From DASWJZ01 sp963814905 (GTDB taxonomy: Bacteria; Pseudomonadota; Alphaproteobacteria; Rhizobiales; Afifellaceae), in contig CAWFEM010000013.1 of assembly GCA_963814905.1 (NCBI GenBank), positions 124,001 to 188,000 on the forward strand: a DNA stretch of 64,000 nucleotides, in the 5' to 3' direction. The notes under the pieces were generated by a model that was not told where the DNA came from, did not search any database, and saw only the letters and a list, made by a program, of their open reading frames with translations. The translations under genes were made by a program, and so were the position numbers. Position 1 is the stretch's first letter. Every line of letters starts with the position of its first letter. Positions 54,849 to 63,095 of the stretch are shown here, one piece after another.

Positions 54849-55235
54849 TCAAACGCCTCCGAACGCGATCTTCAGGACGGCGAAGGCGGCGGTCAGCCCG
54901 ACGCCCCAGGCGAAGAGCCAGTTGCCGACGAGTGCCGCGATCTTCAGCGTCTCGTCGTGCACGTAGTCCTCGATGATGACCTGCATGCCGATGCGCATAT
55001 GGATCGTGGTGACGAGAATGCCAGCGAGCATGATCAACGCCACGAGCGGCGAGGCGAGCCACGCGACGACCGTCCCGTAGGGCTCGCCGTTCAGCGCCAC
55101 GACAATGATCAAGAAGAGCGTCAGGAGGATAACGAGCGCGACAGAGGTCAGCCGCTGCACGATGAAATCGCCCGTCCCCTTCTTGGCGGAGCCGAGGCCG
55201 CGGACTTCGGCAAGCGGCGTGCGGATCGATTTCAT
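54849..55235 (-). CDS. sdhD: Succinate dehydrogenase membrane anchor subunit D
   Basis: 128 aa with three membrane helices (VALVILLTLFLIIVVAL; LVALIMLAGILVTTIHMRIGMQVII; GNWLFAWGVGLTAAFAVL). RIGMQVIIEDYVH holds the conserved heme/quinone-region residues and the late-family H-motif. The start overlaps the sdhC stop as ATGA. Confidence 0.93.
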   Translation of the reverse strand: MKSIRTPLAEVRGLGSAKKGTGDFIVQRLTSVALVILLTLFLIIVVALNGEPYGTVVAWLASPLVALIMLAGILVTTIHMRIGMQVIIEDYVHDETLKIAALVGNWLFAWGVGLTAAFAVLKIAFGGV

Positions 55236-55637
55236 CTGACGGCGTATCCGATGATCCAGACGACGAAGGTCAGCACGACGGAGCCGGCGAGCGTCGCCCA
55301 CGCGGTAAGGGTGGCGACGCGCGGCTCGAAGCCGATGCCGGCGTCCCAGACGAGATGGCGGATGCCGCCCAGCATGTGGTGGATCAGCGCCCAGGTGAAG
55401 CCGAAGAGGATGAGCCGCCCGAGGAAGGAGCCGAAGAAGGCGTTCGCCGATCGCGAAGGCGTCGGGGCCGCTCGCCGCCGCGATCAGCCACCAGGCGAGG
55501 AACGCCATGCCGAAATAGAGCGCGCCGCCGGTGATGCGATGCACGATGGACATGACCATCGTGATCAGCGGGCGGAAGATCGAAAGATGCGGCGAAAGCG
55601 GACGCGAACGCGCCGGATTCAAGTGAGTCTCAGCCAT
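55232..55637 (-). CDS. sdhC: Succinate dehydrogenase cytochrome b556 subunit, frameshifted
   Basis: About 134 aa after correction. The N-terminus AETHLNPARSRPLSPHLSIFRP and first helix with the SIVHRITGGALYF segment are normal. After DAFAI one surplus base (c at 55447 or 55448) breaks the frame. The corrected frame reads ANAFFGSFLGRLILFGFTW, then ALIHHMLGGIRHLVWD (heme-ligand region) and ends at TGA 55232-55234, overlapping sdhD. Because SDH is intact otherwise, a sequence error is likely. Confidence 0.88.
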
Positions 55638-55746
55638 GGCGGATAGCCATACCGCAGTGCGACATGCGAGGCAAAGGGAAGCCGGCGGTTTGCCGTTCAT
55701 GGGCTGGCGCAGCTCCCGAGAGGGAACCGCGCGGTCAGACAGGGTT

Positions 55747-55959
55747 CTACTTCTTCTGCAACTCTTCCTGGCGGCGGCGGTATTCGCGCTCCAGCCCCTC
55801 GATATGGCCGAGCACGTTTTCCAGCGCCTCCCGCTTGGAATCGTCCTCCGCCTCCTCAACCCACTGCGCGAACTCCTCCCGCAGCGTGAAGAGAAGGTCG
55901 AGCCCGCCCTTCACCTCATTTAGCTCAGTTTGAACGCCCGATGCGCTGTCGCCTGCCAT
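55747..55959 (-). CDS. Small coiled-coil protein, unknown
   Basis: 70 aa from ATG 55959. Highly charged and helical (GLDLLFTLREEFAQWVEEAEDDSKREALENVLGHIEGLEREYRRRQEEL), consistent with a coiled coil. No family named. It is divergent from the DUF5671 gene. Confidence 0.6.
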   Translation of the reverse strand: MAGDSASGVQTELNEVKGGLDLLFTLREEFAQWVEEAEDDSKREALENVLGHIEGLEREYRRRQEELQKK

Positions 55960-56061
55960 GCGCGAACACCTTTGCGGCTGGTGCGATTTTCGACCCGCCC
56001 TCCTATTGCACAGCGGGCGCCGCGGCGACAACCGCTCCACCGCGCCGGCGCGGCGTGGTAG

Positions 56062-57129
56062 ATGTCCCCCATGGCCGCTCGGCTTGACGAATTGAACCGG
56101 TTCCTGCGCGACGCGCTGGAGCGCGGCATCCCGCGCCCGGAGATCGAGCGCGCGCTGCTTGAGGCCGGCTGGCATCCGGAGCAGGTGAAGAAGGCGCTCG
56201 CCACCTTCGCTGAGGTGGCGTTCCCCCTCCCCGTGCCGCGGCCGGTGCCGCATGTCTCCGCCGGCGAGGCCTTCCTCTACCTCGTGCTCTTCACGGCGCT
56301 CGGCGCGAGCGTCTTCTCCGTGGTGGAGCTCTTCTTCACGCTGATCGAGTTCGTGTTCTACGACCCTGCATCGACGATCCCGATCAATCGCGACGCGTGG
56401 GTCCCGGGCGTGCGCTGGTCGGTCGCGCGGGCGGTGATCGCCTTCCCGGTCTTCCTCTTCGCGTCCTATTGGGTGGCGCGGGGGCTGAAGCGCGATCCGG
56501 CGGAGCGCACCTCGCCGATCCGCCGCTGGCTCACTTATGTCGCGATGTTCCTGGCGGTCACCGTCATCATCGGCGATTTCGTGACGCTCGTCGCATACGT
56601 GCTTTCAGGAGAAACGACGGCGCGGTTTCTCCTGAAGGTCGCCGTGGTGGCGGTCGTGGCCGGCGTTATCCTCGGCTACTATCTGTGGGACCTGCGCGAG
56701 AGCGAGAGCGCGCGGCGGCCGGCGGTCGCCGCCGCGCTCATCGTCGTCGCGATCCTCGCCTGGGGCGCCGCGGTTGGGTCGGGCGTATGGATGATGGGGC
56801 CGCCGTCGGAACAGGCGGCGCGCCGCATCGACGACCGGCGTCTCCAGGATCTGCGTTCGCTTGCACGCGGCGTCGACCTCTATTTCGAGCGGAACGCCGC
56901 CTTGCCGGAGAGCCTCTCCGCGCTCACCGCGGCGCTCGAGACGACGCTTTCGACGAACGACCCGGAAAGCGGCGCGCCCTACGACTACCGGCCCGGCGAC
57001 GGGAAGCGCTTCGAGCTTTGCGCGGACTTCGCGCGTGCTTCCGAGGACGTGCTGCGCGACGCCGTGTGGACGCACGGGGTGGGGCCGCAATGCTTCACGC
57101 TCACCGCCGGCGACAAGGAGCGGCGCTAG
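56062..57129 (+). CDS. DUF5671 membrane protein
   Basis: 355 aa. A helical N-terminus (LNRFLRDALERGIPRPEIERALLEAGWHPEQV) is followed by about five membrane helices of the DUF5671 type. The soluble C-terminus (DDRRLQDLRSLARGVDLYFERNAALPESL ... YDYRPGDGKRFELCADF) resembles a prepilin or pseudopilin head in layout, though this is only a visual impression. The start may be the ATG at 56062 or 56071. Confidence 0.78.
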   Translation: MSPMAARLDELNRFLRDALERGIPRPEIERALLEAGWHPEQVKKALATFAEVAFPLPVPRPVPHVSAGEAFLYLVLFTALGASVFSVVELFFTLIEFVFYDPASTIPINRDAWVPGVRWSVARAVIAFPVFLFASYWVARGLKRDPAERTSPIRRWLTYVAMFLAVTVIIGDFVTLVAYVLSGETTARFLLKVAVVAVVAGVILGYYLWDLRESESARRPAVAAALIVVAILAWGAAVGSGVWMMGPPSEQAARRIDDRRLQDLRSLARGVDLYFERNAALPESLSALTAALETTLSTNDPESGAPYDYRPGDGKRFELCADFARASEDVLRDAVWTHGVGPQCFTLTAGDKERR

Positions 57130-57145
57130 CCCCTGCCCTTCGCGA

Positions 57146-58179
57146 CTAGGCGGGTTGCGCCGCGGTCGCACCGAGCGGCGGCGTGTTCGCGGCCGTCTTC
57201 ACGCGGAGCGCCTTGCGTCCGCGGTCGAGGATCGGGCGCTCCACGAGATGATAGGAGAGCGCCGCGAGCGCGAGGCTCGCCGGCAGCGCCACAGCTACCA
57301 CCACCGTCCAATGCATCGTGCCGTTGAGCGCCCAGGTGAGCGGGTGGTGGAAGAGGTAGAGCCCGTAGGAGATGCGGCCGACATAGACGAGCGCCGGCAG
57401 GGACAGGAAGCGCGTCAGCGCCGAGGGCTCCGTCTCCTCCGTTGCGGTCAGGATCACGCGGAGCGCCGCGCCTCGGCGATGGCGATGCCGAGCGTCACGG
57501 AGAGCTCGCCGCTTTCGAAGGCGAAGACGCCGGCGATGCCGAGCCCAAGCGCAATGCCGCCGAGCGTCACCGCGTCGCGGTTCCAGTCGCTCCTGATCAG
57601 CACCGCGAGCAGGCTGCCGAGGATCAGCCCGGAAAGGCGCGTGTCGAAGCGGAAATAGGTGGCGTCGTAGCCCTCCGTCCAGAAGACGCCGCAGCGATGC
57701 GCGGTGGCGACGCAATAGAGCGCCAGCAGGAGCGGAATGAGCAAACGGTGAGGCAGGCGGCAAAGCACGAGCAACGCCAGCGGCCAGAGCAGATAGAAAT
57801 GCTCCTCAACCGCCAGCGACCAGGTGTGGGAGAGCGGCCCCGCATCGACCAGAAACGCGCTGCCATAATCGGTCAGGTAGAAGAGGCTCAGCATGGCCGA
57901 ACCGATGTCGCCCGGCGCGACGAGCATGTAGGCGAGCGCCAGGAGCACCAGCGGCGGCGTCAGGCGGAGGAAACGCCGGCCATAGAATCGAGGGATGTCG
58001 ATGCGGCCGCGGCGCGCATATTCATCGAGCAAAAGGCCGGTGATCAGGAAACCTGAGAGCACGAAGAAGACGTCGACCGCCGCGCCGCCGCCGAGCGTGC
58101 CGGGCACGCCCGCGTGCTGGGCGAAGACGGTGAGGACCGCGATGCCGCGTATCCCGTCGAGTGCTGCCACGTGCCGCAT
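57146..58179 (-). CDS. Acyltransferase-3 family membrane protein, frameshifted
   Basis: About 344 aa after correction. The N-terminal part (DGIRGIAVLTVFAQHAG; VDVFFVLSGFLITGLL; LSHTWSLAVEEHFYLLWPL) is typical of O-antigen/peptidoglycan/surface-polysaccharide acetylases. The frame ends prematurely after AIAEARRSA; adding one base near 57466-57475 joins it to ALRVILTA and the last helices (GRISYGLYLFHHPLTW), ending at 57146. The target glycan is unknown. Confidence 0.8.
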
Positions 58180-58295
58180 GGTTAACCGATGGTTGCACCA
58201 TGGGCGTCGTAGCCATGATTGCGGCGGCCCGCATCCGTTTGCTGTGCGTGTAGTGAAAGAGCCTGGTTAGCGCGGTTGGTTAGCGCCGGGCCGCA

Positions 58296-59861
58296 TCAGT
58301 GCCCGGCGGCGGCGCGCGCCATCGGCCGCTTCGCAAGCGGCACGAAAAGCACCACCGCGAAGAAGAGCACCGCGAGGATCAGGAAGATGTCGGAGAAGGC
58401 CATCACCAGCGCCTCGCCGCGGACGCGGTTCGCCAGAAGCTTCAGCGCCGCCATGTCGGCGTCGGAACCGAGCGCGGAGGAGACGCGCGCGGCGATCGAT
58501 GCGAGCCGCTCCGTCGCCGCCGGCCGGCTCCAGGTCACCGCCTCGTGCAGGCGCGCAATGTGCAGGTCCCAGCGGTCGTTCAGGATCGTGGTGATGACCG
58601 CGAGCCCGACGGCGCCGCCGAGATTGCGCATCAGGTTGAAGAGTCCCGAGGCGTTCTGAAGTCTCGCCGGCGGAAGCGTGCCGAGCGCCAGCATCGAGAC
58701 CGGGATCATCGCCACCATCAAGCCGACGCCGCGCATCGCCTGCGGGATGAAGAGCTCGCCGAAGGCCCAGTCGCGCGTGATCGGCACAAGCTCGAGGCAG
58801 GAGATCGCAACGAGGCCCATGCCCACCGCGATCATGATGCGCGGATCGGCGCGCTGCGCGATGCGCCCGCTGATCGGCGCGGTGAGCATCATGAAGATGC
58901 CGGTCACGAACACCGTCTCGCCGATCTGCATGGAATCGTAGCCGCGCACGCGCGCGAGATAGACCGGATAGAGGTAGACGAGGCCGTAGAGCCCGATGCC
59001 GAGCACGAAGATGAAGAGCGAGCCGGTCGCGAAATTTCGGTCGAGATAGGCCTTGAGATCGACGATCGGATTCTCCGCCGTCAGCGCGCGCATGAAGAAG
59101 GCGACGCCGGCGACGGCGGAGACGACCGCGAAGGCGGCGATCGTGCTGTCCTGGAACCAGCCTTTCGAAGAGCCCTCCTCCAGCACGTATTCGAGGCTGC
59201 CGAGAAAGACGGCGAGAGTCGCGACGCCGACATAATCGAAGTTCCTCAGGATCTTCAGGTTCGGCTTATCGAAATCGACAAGGAGCAGCGTCGCGACCGT
59301 CACCGCGATACCCGGGAAGACGTTCACCAGGAACAGCCAGTGCCAGGAGAAGACGTTGGTGAGGTAGCCGCCGACGGTCGGGCCGACTGTCGGCGCCATC
59401 GTCGCGATGAGCCCGACGATCGCGGAGATCATGCCCTGGCGGCTGCGCGGGAAGATCGTGTAGGCGGCGGCGAAGACGGACGGGATCATGGCGCCGCCGA
59501 TGAAGCCCTGCAGCGCGCGCCAGACGATCATCTGGTCGATCGACGTGGCGGTGGCGCAGCCGATGCTCGCGAGCGTGAAGCCGCCGGCGGCTGTGGCGAA
59601 GAGATAGCGCGTCGAGAGCGCCCGGCCGAGGAAGCCGGTCAGCGGGATCATGACGATCTCGGCGACGAGGTAGGATGTCTGCACCCAAGGAATTTCGTCA
59701 GCGCTTGCAGAAAGCCCGGCCTGAATCTCGGCAAGCGAAGACGCGACGATCTGGATGTCCAGGATCGCCATGAACATGCCGACGGAGAGCGCGATGAACG
59801 CCGCGATCTGCCGCGGCGGGACCGGCGGATCGGCTGTTACGGTCGCGGGCAGGTCGGCCAT
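58296..59861 (-). CDS. emrB: DHA2-family multidrug efflux permease (EmrB type)
   Basis: 521 aa MFS transporter with about 14 helices. Family segments: ALSVGMFMAILDIQIVASSLAEIQ at the N-terminus, IPWVQTSYLVAEIVMIPLTGFL, and RALQGFIGGAMIPSVFA. With the HlyD-type protein upstream it would pump hydrophobic drugs across both membranes with an outer-membrane channel not in this window. It follows emrA by 22 bases. Confidence 0.92.
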   Translation of the reverse strand: MADLPATVTADPPVPPRQIAAFIALSVGMFMAILDIQIVASSLAEIQAGLSASADEIPWVQTSYLVAEIVMIPLTGFLGRALSTRYLFATAAGGFTLASIGCATATSIDQMIVWRALQGFIGGAMIPSVFAAAYTIFPRSRQGMISAIVGLIATMAPTVGPTVGGYLTNVFSWHWLFLVNVFPGIAVTVATLLLVDFDKPNLKILRNFDYVGVATLAVFLGSLEYVLEEGSSKGWFQDSTIAAFAVVSAVAGVAFFMRALTAENPIVDLKAYLDRNFATGSLFIFVLGIGLYGLVYLYPVYLARVRGYDSMQIGETVFVTGIFMMLTAPISGRIAQRADPRIMIAVGMGLVAISCLELVPITRDWAFGELFIPQAMRGVGLMVAMIPVSMLALGTLPPARLQNASGLFNLMRNLGGAVGLAVITTILNDRWDLHIARLHEAVTWSRPAATERLASIAARVSSALGSDADMAALKLLANRVRGEALVMAFSDIFLILAVLFFAVVLFVPLAKRPMARAAAGH

Positions 59862-59883
59862 GGCGGCTCTCCTTGTCGCGTCC

Positions 59884-61155
59884 TCAGCGCGACGCCACGC
59901 CGGTCGTGCCGGTGCGGGTGTCGACGGCGACGACGACCGACATGCCCGGGCGGATCAGATCCTCGGCGGCAACGCTTGCCGGCACGCGGATACGCACGGC
60001 CAGCCGCTGCACGACCTTGGTGAAGTTGCCGGTCGCATTGTCGGGCGGCAGCAGGCTGAACACGGAACCGGAAGCCGGCGCGATGCTCGCGACCGTGCCC
60101 TTGATGTCGTGGTCCGGAAACGCATCGACGGAGATGTTGGCCGTCTGACCGGGTTGCAGATCGGAAAGCTGCGTCTCCTTGAAGTTCGCGTCGATATAGA
60201 CGTCCTGCAGCGGCACGAGCGCCATCAGCCGCGTGCCGGGTTGCACATATTCGCCGGGCTCGGCGGCCTTGTTGCCCACGACACCGTCGAACGGCGCGCG
60301 AACGACGCTGTGGTCGAGATCGAGCTGTGCCTTCTCGGCGGCGAGCTTGTACTGGTCGAGGACGCGTGCGGCCTCAAGCTTCTGCGCCGTCGCGACCGCG
60401 ACGTTGGCCTCCGCCGTCGCAAGACCCGCCCGCGCCGCGTCAACGGCGGCGTCGGCTTGCTGGAGCGCCGCCTTTGCGGAATCCACCGCCTGCTGCGTCC
60501 CGAACGACTTGCCGGCAAGCGCCGCCGCGCGGTCGTATTCAAGCTTGGCGTTCGCGGCCGCAGCCTGCGCGGACGCAAGCTCGGCGCGCGCCTGCGTGAC
60601 CTGCGCCTCGCCGGCGGCGACCTGCTGCCCAATGCGGGCGATCGCCGCGTCCTGCACGGCCGCCTGCGCCTGAGCTTGCTGAAGCGCGATCCGGTAGTCG
60701 GAATCGTCGAGGAGGACGAGCGGCGTCCCCGCCGTGACACGTGAATTGTTATCGACCGGAACGGACTTCACATAGCCGGCGATCTTCGGCGCGATCACGG
60801 CCGTATCCGCGCCGACATAGGCGTCGTCGGTGGAGACCATGAAGCGCCCGCGCGTCCACCAGTCGTGGCCGAAATAGGCGCCGATACCGATCAGGGCGAC
60901 GAGCGCGCCAATCACCGCCAATTGCCGCCCCCTGCGCTTCGACGGCGCCGGCGGCGGCGCTGCCACGGTCGCGTCGACAGCCGATGGCGCGGCCGGCGCT
61001 TCGGCGCGCAGTTCCGCTCCGGGAATCGCCCGCAACGTCGGAGCTCCTCTCGTGGGGCGCTCGATCTGGATATTCTTGGGAAGCGAGTCGGCGACTTCCT
61101 CGCCGGAGCCACTTTCCTGGGCCGTCGCACGAACCTTGGTCACAGGCCCCTCCAT
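59884..61155 (-). CDS. emrA: HlyD-family membrane fusion protein (EmrA type)
   Basis: 423 aa periplasmic adaptor. A cytoplasmic N-terminus, one membrane anchor (LAVIGALVALIGIGAYFG), a DDAYVGADTAVIAPKIAGYV lipoyl half-motif, a long alanine/glutamine-rich coiled coil (about 145-260) and a second lipoyl half (VRAPFDGVVGNKAAEPGEYV). It partners EmrB. The start at ATG 61155 places the divergent TetR operator region directly upstream. Confidence 0.92.
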   Translation of the reverse strand: MEGPVTKVRATAQESGSGEEVADSLPKNIQIERPTRGAPTLRAIPGAELRAEAPAAPSAVDATVAAPPPAPSKRRGRQLAVIGALVALIGIGAYFGHDWWTRGRFMVSTDDAYVGADTAVIAPKIAGYVKSVPVDNNSRVTAGTPLVLLDDSDYRIALQQAQAQAAVQDAAIARIGQQVAAGEAQVTQARAELASAQAAAANAKLEYDRAAALAGKSFGTQQAVDSAKAALQQADAAVDAARAGLATAEANVAVATAQKLEAARVLDQYKLAAEKAQLDLDHSVVRAPFDGVVGNKAAEPGEYVQPGTRLMALVPLQDVYIDANFKETQLSDLQPGQTANISVDAFPDHDIKGTVASIAPASGSVFSLLPPDNATGNFTKVVQRLAVRIRVPASVAAEDLIRPGMSVVVAVDTRTGTTGVASR

Positions 61156-61176
61156 TCATCGTCAGCTAGGGATCGA

Positions 61177-61191
61177 ACCGAACGGTTCGGT
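61177..61191. promoter_or_regulatory. TetR operator, emrA-proximal
   Basis: The palindrome ACCGAACGGTTCGGT (7-1-7), 22 bases upstream of the emrA start codon. An identical copy lies exactly 60 bp away at 61237. A 23-base block (61171-61193 and 61231-61253) is the same in both. Confidence 0.85.
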
Positions 61192-61199
61192 CAGGGCGC

Positions 61200-61230
61200 T
61201 TGAAATGGACCATGTTCCGATCTATTTCAA
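61200..61230. promoter_or_regulatory. Overlapping divergent promoters of emrA and tetR
   Basis: Plus strand: TTGAAA (61200-61205), 17 bases, TATTTC (61223-61228). Minus strand: TTGAAA (complement of 61225-61230), 17 bases, CATTTC (complement of 61202-61207). The inverted repeat CTTGAAAT/ATTTCAAG (61199-61206/61224-61231) supplies both -35 boxes. Each promoter runs toward one operator. Confidence 0.55.
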
Positions 61231-61236
61231 GATCGA

Positions 61237-61251
61237 ACCGAACGGTTCGGT
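61237..61251. promoter_or_regulatory. TetR operator, tetR-proximal
   Basis: Second identical ACCGAACGGTTCGGT palindrome, just after the plus-strand -10 box, so a bound repressor would block tetR (autoregulation). The tetR start codon is 118 bases further on. Confidence 0.85.
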
Positions 61252-61369
61252 CACAAAAAATATTGATGTGTGTTTCGGGACCGTTTCGGTGATGTTTCTC
61301 GAAGACGATTCTTGGGAGACCGGCTGAAGAATAATCGGGACTTCGGCCCCGCAACGAGGAAATGCAGCA

Positions 61370-62086
61370 ATGACGGAGATCTTGGCGCCAGACGCATTGA
61401 CGACGTCAAAGCCTGAGGAAAGCGGCGCCGGTCAGGATCCGCGAAAACGGCGCCAAATCCTGGCGGGCGCCCGCAAGGTATTCCTGAAGCACGGCTTCGA
61501 CGCGGCAAGCATGAACGACATCGCGCGCGTCGCCGGCGTGTCGAAAGGCACGCTCTATGTCTATTTCGAGAACAAGGAACGGCTCTTCACGGCCCTGATG
61601 CACGACGAGCGCTCGGCGCAGAATTTCGCTGCCGACCCCGCCGACCATGACGTCGCGGCCGTTCTCACGCGGCTCGGCCGGGAGTTCGTCACCTTCCTCT
61701 CCGCCCCGCACGTGATTCGGGCGAAACGCTCCGTCATGGCCATTATCGGACGGATGCCGGACGTTGCCGCCGACTTCTATCGCGACGGCCCTACCCTCTG
61801 CGTTGCCGATCTCACTCGCTATCTCAGAGCGCAGGTCCGCGCCGGCGTGCTGTCGATCGACGATTGCGAGCTGGCGGCGCACCAGTTCCTTGACCTCGCG
61901 CAGTCCGGAATCATCAAGCCGCTGCTTTATGGCACGCAGGCCAAGGTCTCGCCGGAGACGATCGACCGCACGGTCAAGAGCGCCGTCGCCGTGTTCCTGG
62001 CGGCCTACCGGGCGAAGGCCAGCGGCGCGCGCAACGAAAAGAAGAAAGTTTCAAAGTCGCTGGTACGCGGGACTGAGGCTGTGTAG
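61370..62086 (+). CDS. TetR-family transcriptional repressor of the Emr pump
   Basis: 238 aa. The N-terminal HTH is RRQILAGARKVFLKHGFDAASMNDIARVAGVSKGTLYVYFENKERLF (about residues 25-72). The ligand-binding C-terminus is of the AcrR-like C type (AIIGRMPDVAADFY). It lies divergent from emrAB with twin palindromic operators between, so it very likely represses both itself and the pump until a drug binds. The inducer is unknown. Confidence 0.91.
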   Translation: MTEILAPDALTTSKPEESGAGQDPRKRRQILAGARKVFLKHGFDAASMNDIARVAGVSKGTLYVYFENKERLFTALMHDERSAQNFAADPADHDVAAVLTRLGREFVTFLSAPHVIRAKRSVMAIIGRMPDVAADFYRDGPTLCVADLTRYLRAQVRAGVLSIDDCELAAHQFLDLAQSGIIKPLLYGTQAKVSPETIDRTVKSAVAVFLAAYRAKASGARNEKKKVSKSLVRGTEAV

Positions 62087-62112
62087 CGGCCGAGTAGCCC
62101 TGCCCCGACCCC

Positions 62113-62622
62113 TTAGATCCTGCGGCTGTCGTAGGCCCAGTGGAGGAGCGCCTGGCGCTGCCGGCGCCGGCAATGGATATCGCCAGGCTCGCAGTTCTTC
62201 CTGATCTGCGCGACGTGGCGGCGGAACGCCTTCCAGCGCTTGATCTGCCGCGCATCCTCGCCGGCCATGCGCCGGCCCATGGTGTAGCGGCAGTACCATT
62301 GGAACCAGCCGCGCGGATCGTCCTCGTGAATCCACCCCTTGCGACGCCATTCCGATAGCGGCTGGCTGGCGTCGACGCCAAAGAAGTTAAGCGTGCAGTC
62401 GCGGCCGTCGGGGGAAAGCTTCGCGCCCTTGAACCATGCGGCGGGGAATTCGTCGCGGCAGTCGGTCATGTATTTTCCGCAGAAGACGCCGAGCTTCAGC
62501 ATGTCCGACGGCGACAGCTCCGGCCGGAATTCCGGGTCGAAGTTCTCCCCCGCAGGCTCCGTCAGCTCGTAGCGGTAGCCCTGCTGCATCGTGTCGTTCA
62601 CGACGACGGTTCGTCTGCGCAT
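62113..62622 (-). CDS. Conserved hypothetical protein
   Basis: 169 aa, soluble and aromatic-rich. Recognisable blocks: TVVVNDTMQQGYRYELTEPAG, LKLGVFCGKYMTDCRDEFP, WIHEDDPRGWFQWYCRYTMGRR and a C-terminal KNCEPGDIHCRRRQRQALLHWAYD. Similar proteins occur widely in bacteria, but I know no function. The paired cysteines and tryptophans suggest a compact fold, not a membrane protein. Confidence 0.75.
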   Translation of the reverse strand: MRRRTVVVNDTMQQGYRYELTEPAGENFDPEFRPELSPSDMLKLGVFCGKYMTDCRDEFPAAWFKGAKLSPDGRDCTLNFFGVDASQPLSEWRRKGWIHEDDPRGWFQWYCRYTMGRRMAGEDARQIKRWKAFRRHVAQIRKNCEPGDIHCRRRQRQALLHWAYDSRRI

Positions 62623-62646
62623 CGCGCTGCTCCCGACGCCCGCGCG

Positions 62647-63042
62647 TCACGCGCGCTTGCGGCCGGCGAGGTCTTCCAGGATCGGACAGTCCGGACGATC
62701 GTCGCCGTGGCACGCCTCGACGAGCGTGGAGAGCGTCTTCCGCATCGCCTTCAGCTCGGCGAGCTTGGCGTCGATCTCCACGATATGGGATTCGGCGAGC
62801 CGACGGACGTCGGCGCTGGCGCGGCGCTTGTCGACATAAAGCGAGAGAAGCTGGCGGCAGTCCTCGATGGAAAAGCCGAGCGCCCGCGCCCGCCGCAGAA
62901 AGCGCAGATTGTGAAGCGCGGTGTCGGAATAGTCGCGATAGTTGTTGCCGCGCCGGTCCGCGCTGACGAGGCCGATATCCTCGTAATAGCGGATGGTCTT
63001 GGCGGGGAGCCCGCTCAACTTCGCAGCCGCGCCGATATTCAT
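62647..63042 (-). CDS. cueR: CueR/HmrR-type MerR regulator
   Basis: 131 aa from ATG 63042. The MerR HTH is MNIGAAAKLSGLPAKTIRYYEDIGLV, followed by the dimer helix (HIVEIDAKLAELKAMRKTLSTLVEAC). Metal ligands Cys-His-Gly-Asp...Cys (CHGDDRPDC) fit a monovalent copper/silver/gold sensor. No copper ATPase or chaperone gene is adjacent within the window, so the regulated genes must be elsewhere. Confidence 0.86.
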   Translation of the reverse strand: MNIGAAAKLSGLPAKTIRYYEDIGLVSADRRGNNYRDYSDTALHNLRFLRRARALGFSIEDCRQLLSLYVDKRRASADVRRLAESHIVEIDAKLAELKAMRKTLSTLVEACHGDDRPDCPILEDLAGRKRA

Positions 63043-63095
63043 CGCATCGCTCCTGATCTGCCTACCCGAAGCAGATGGTTCCAGCGACGGGAAGG

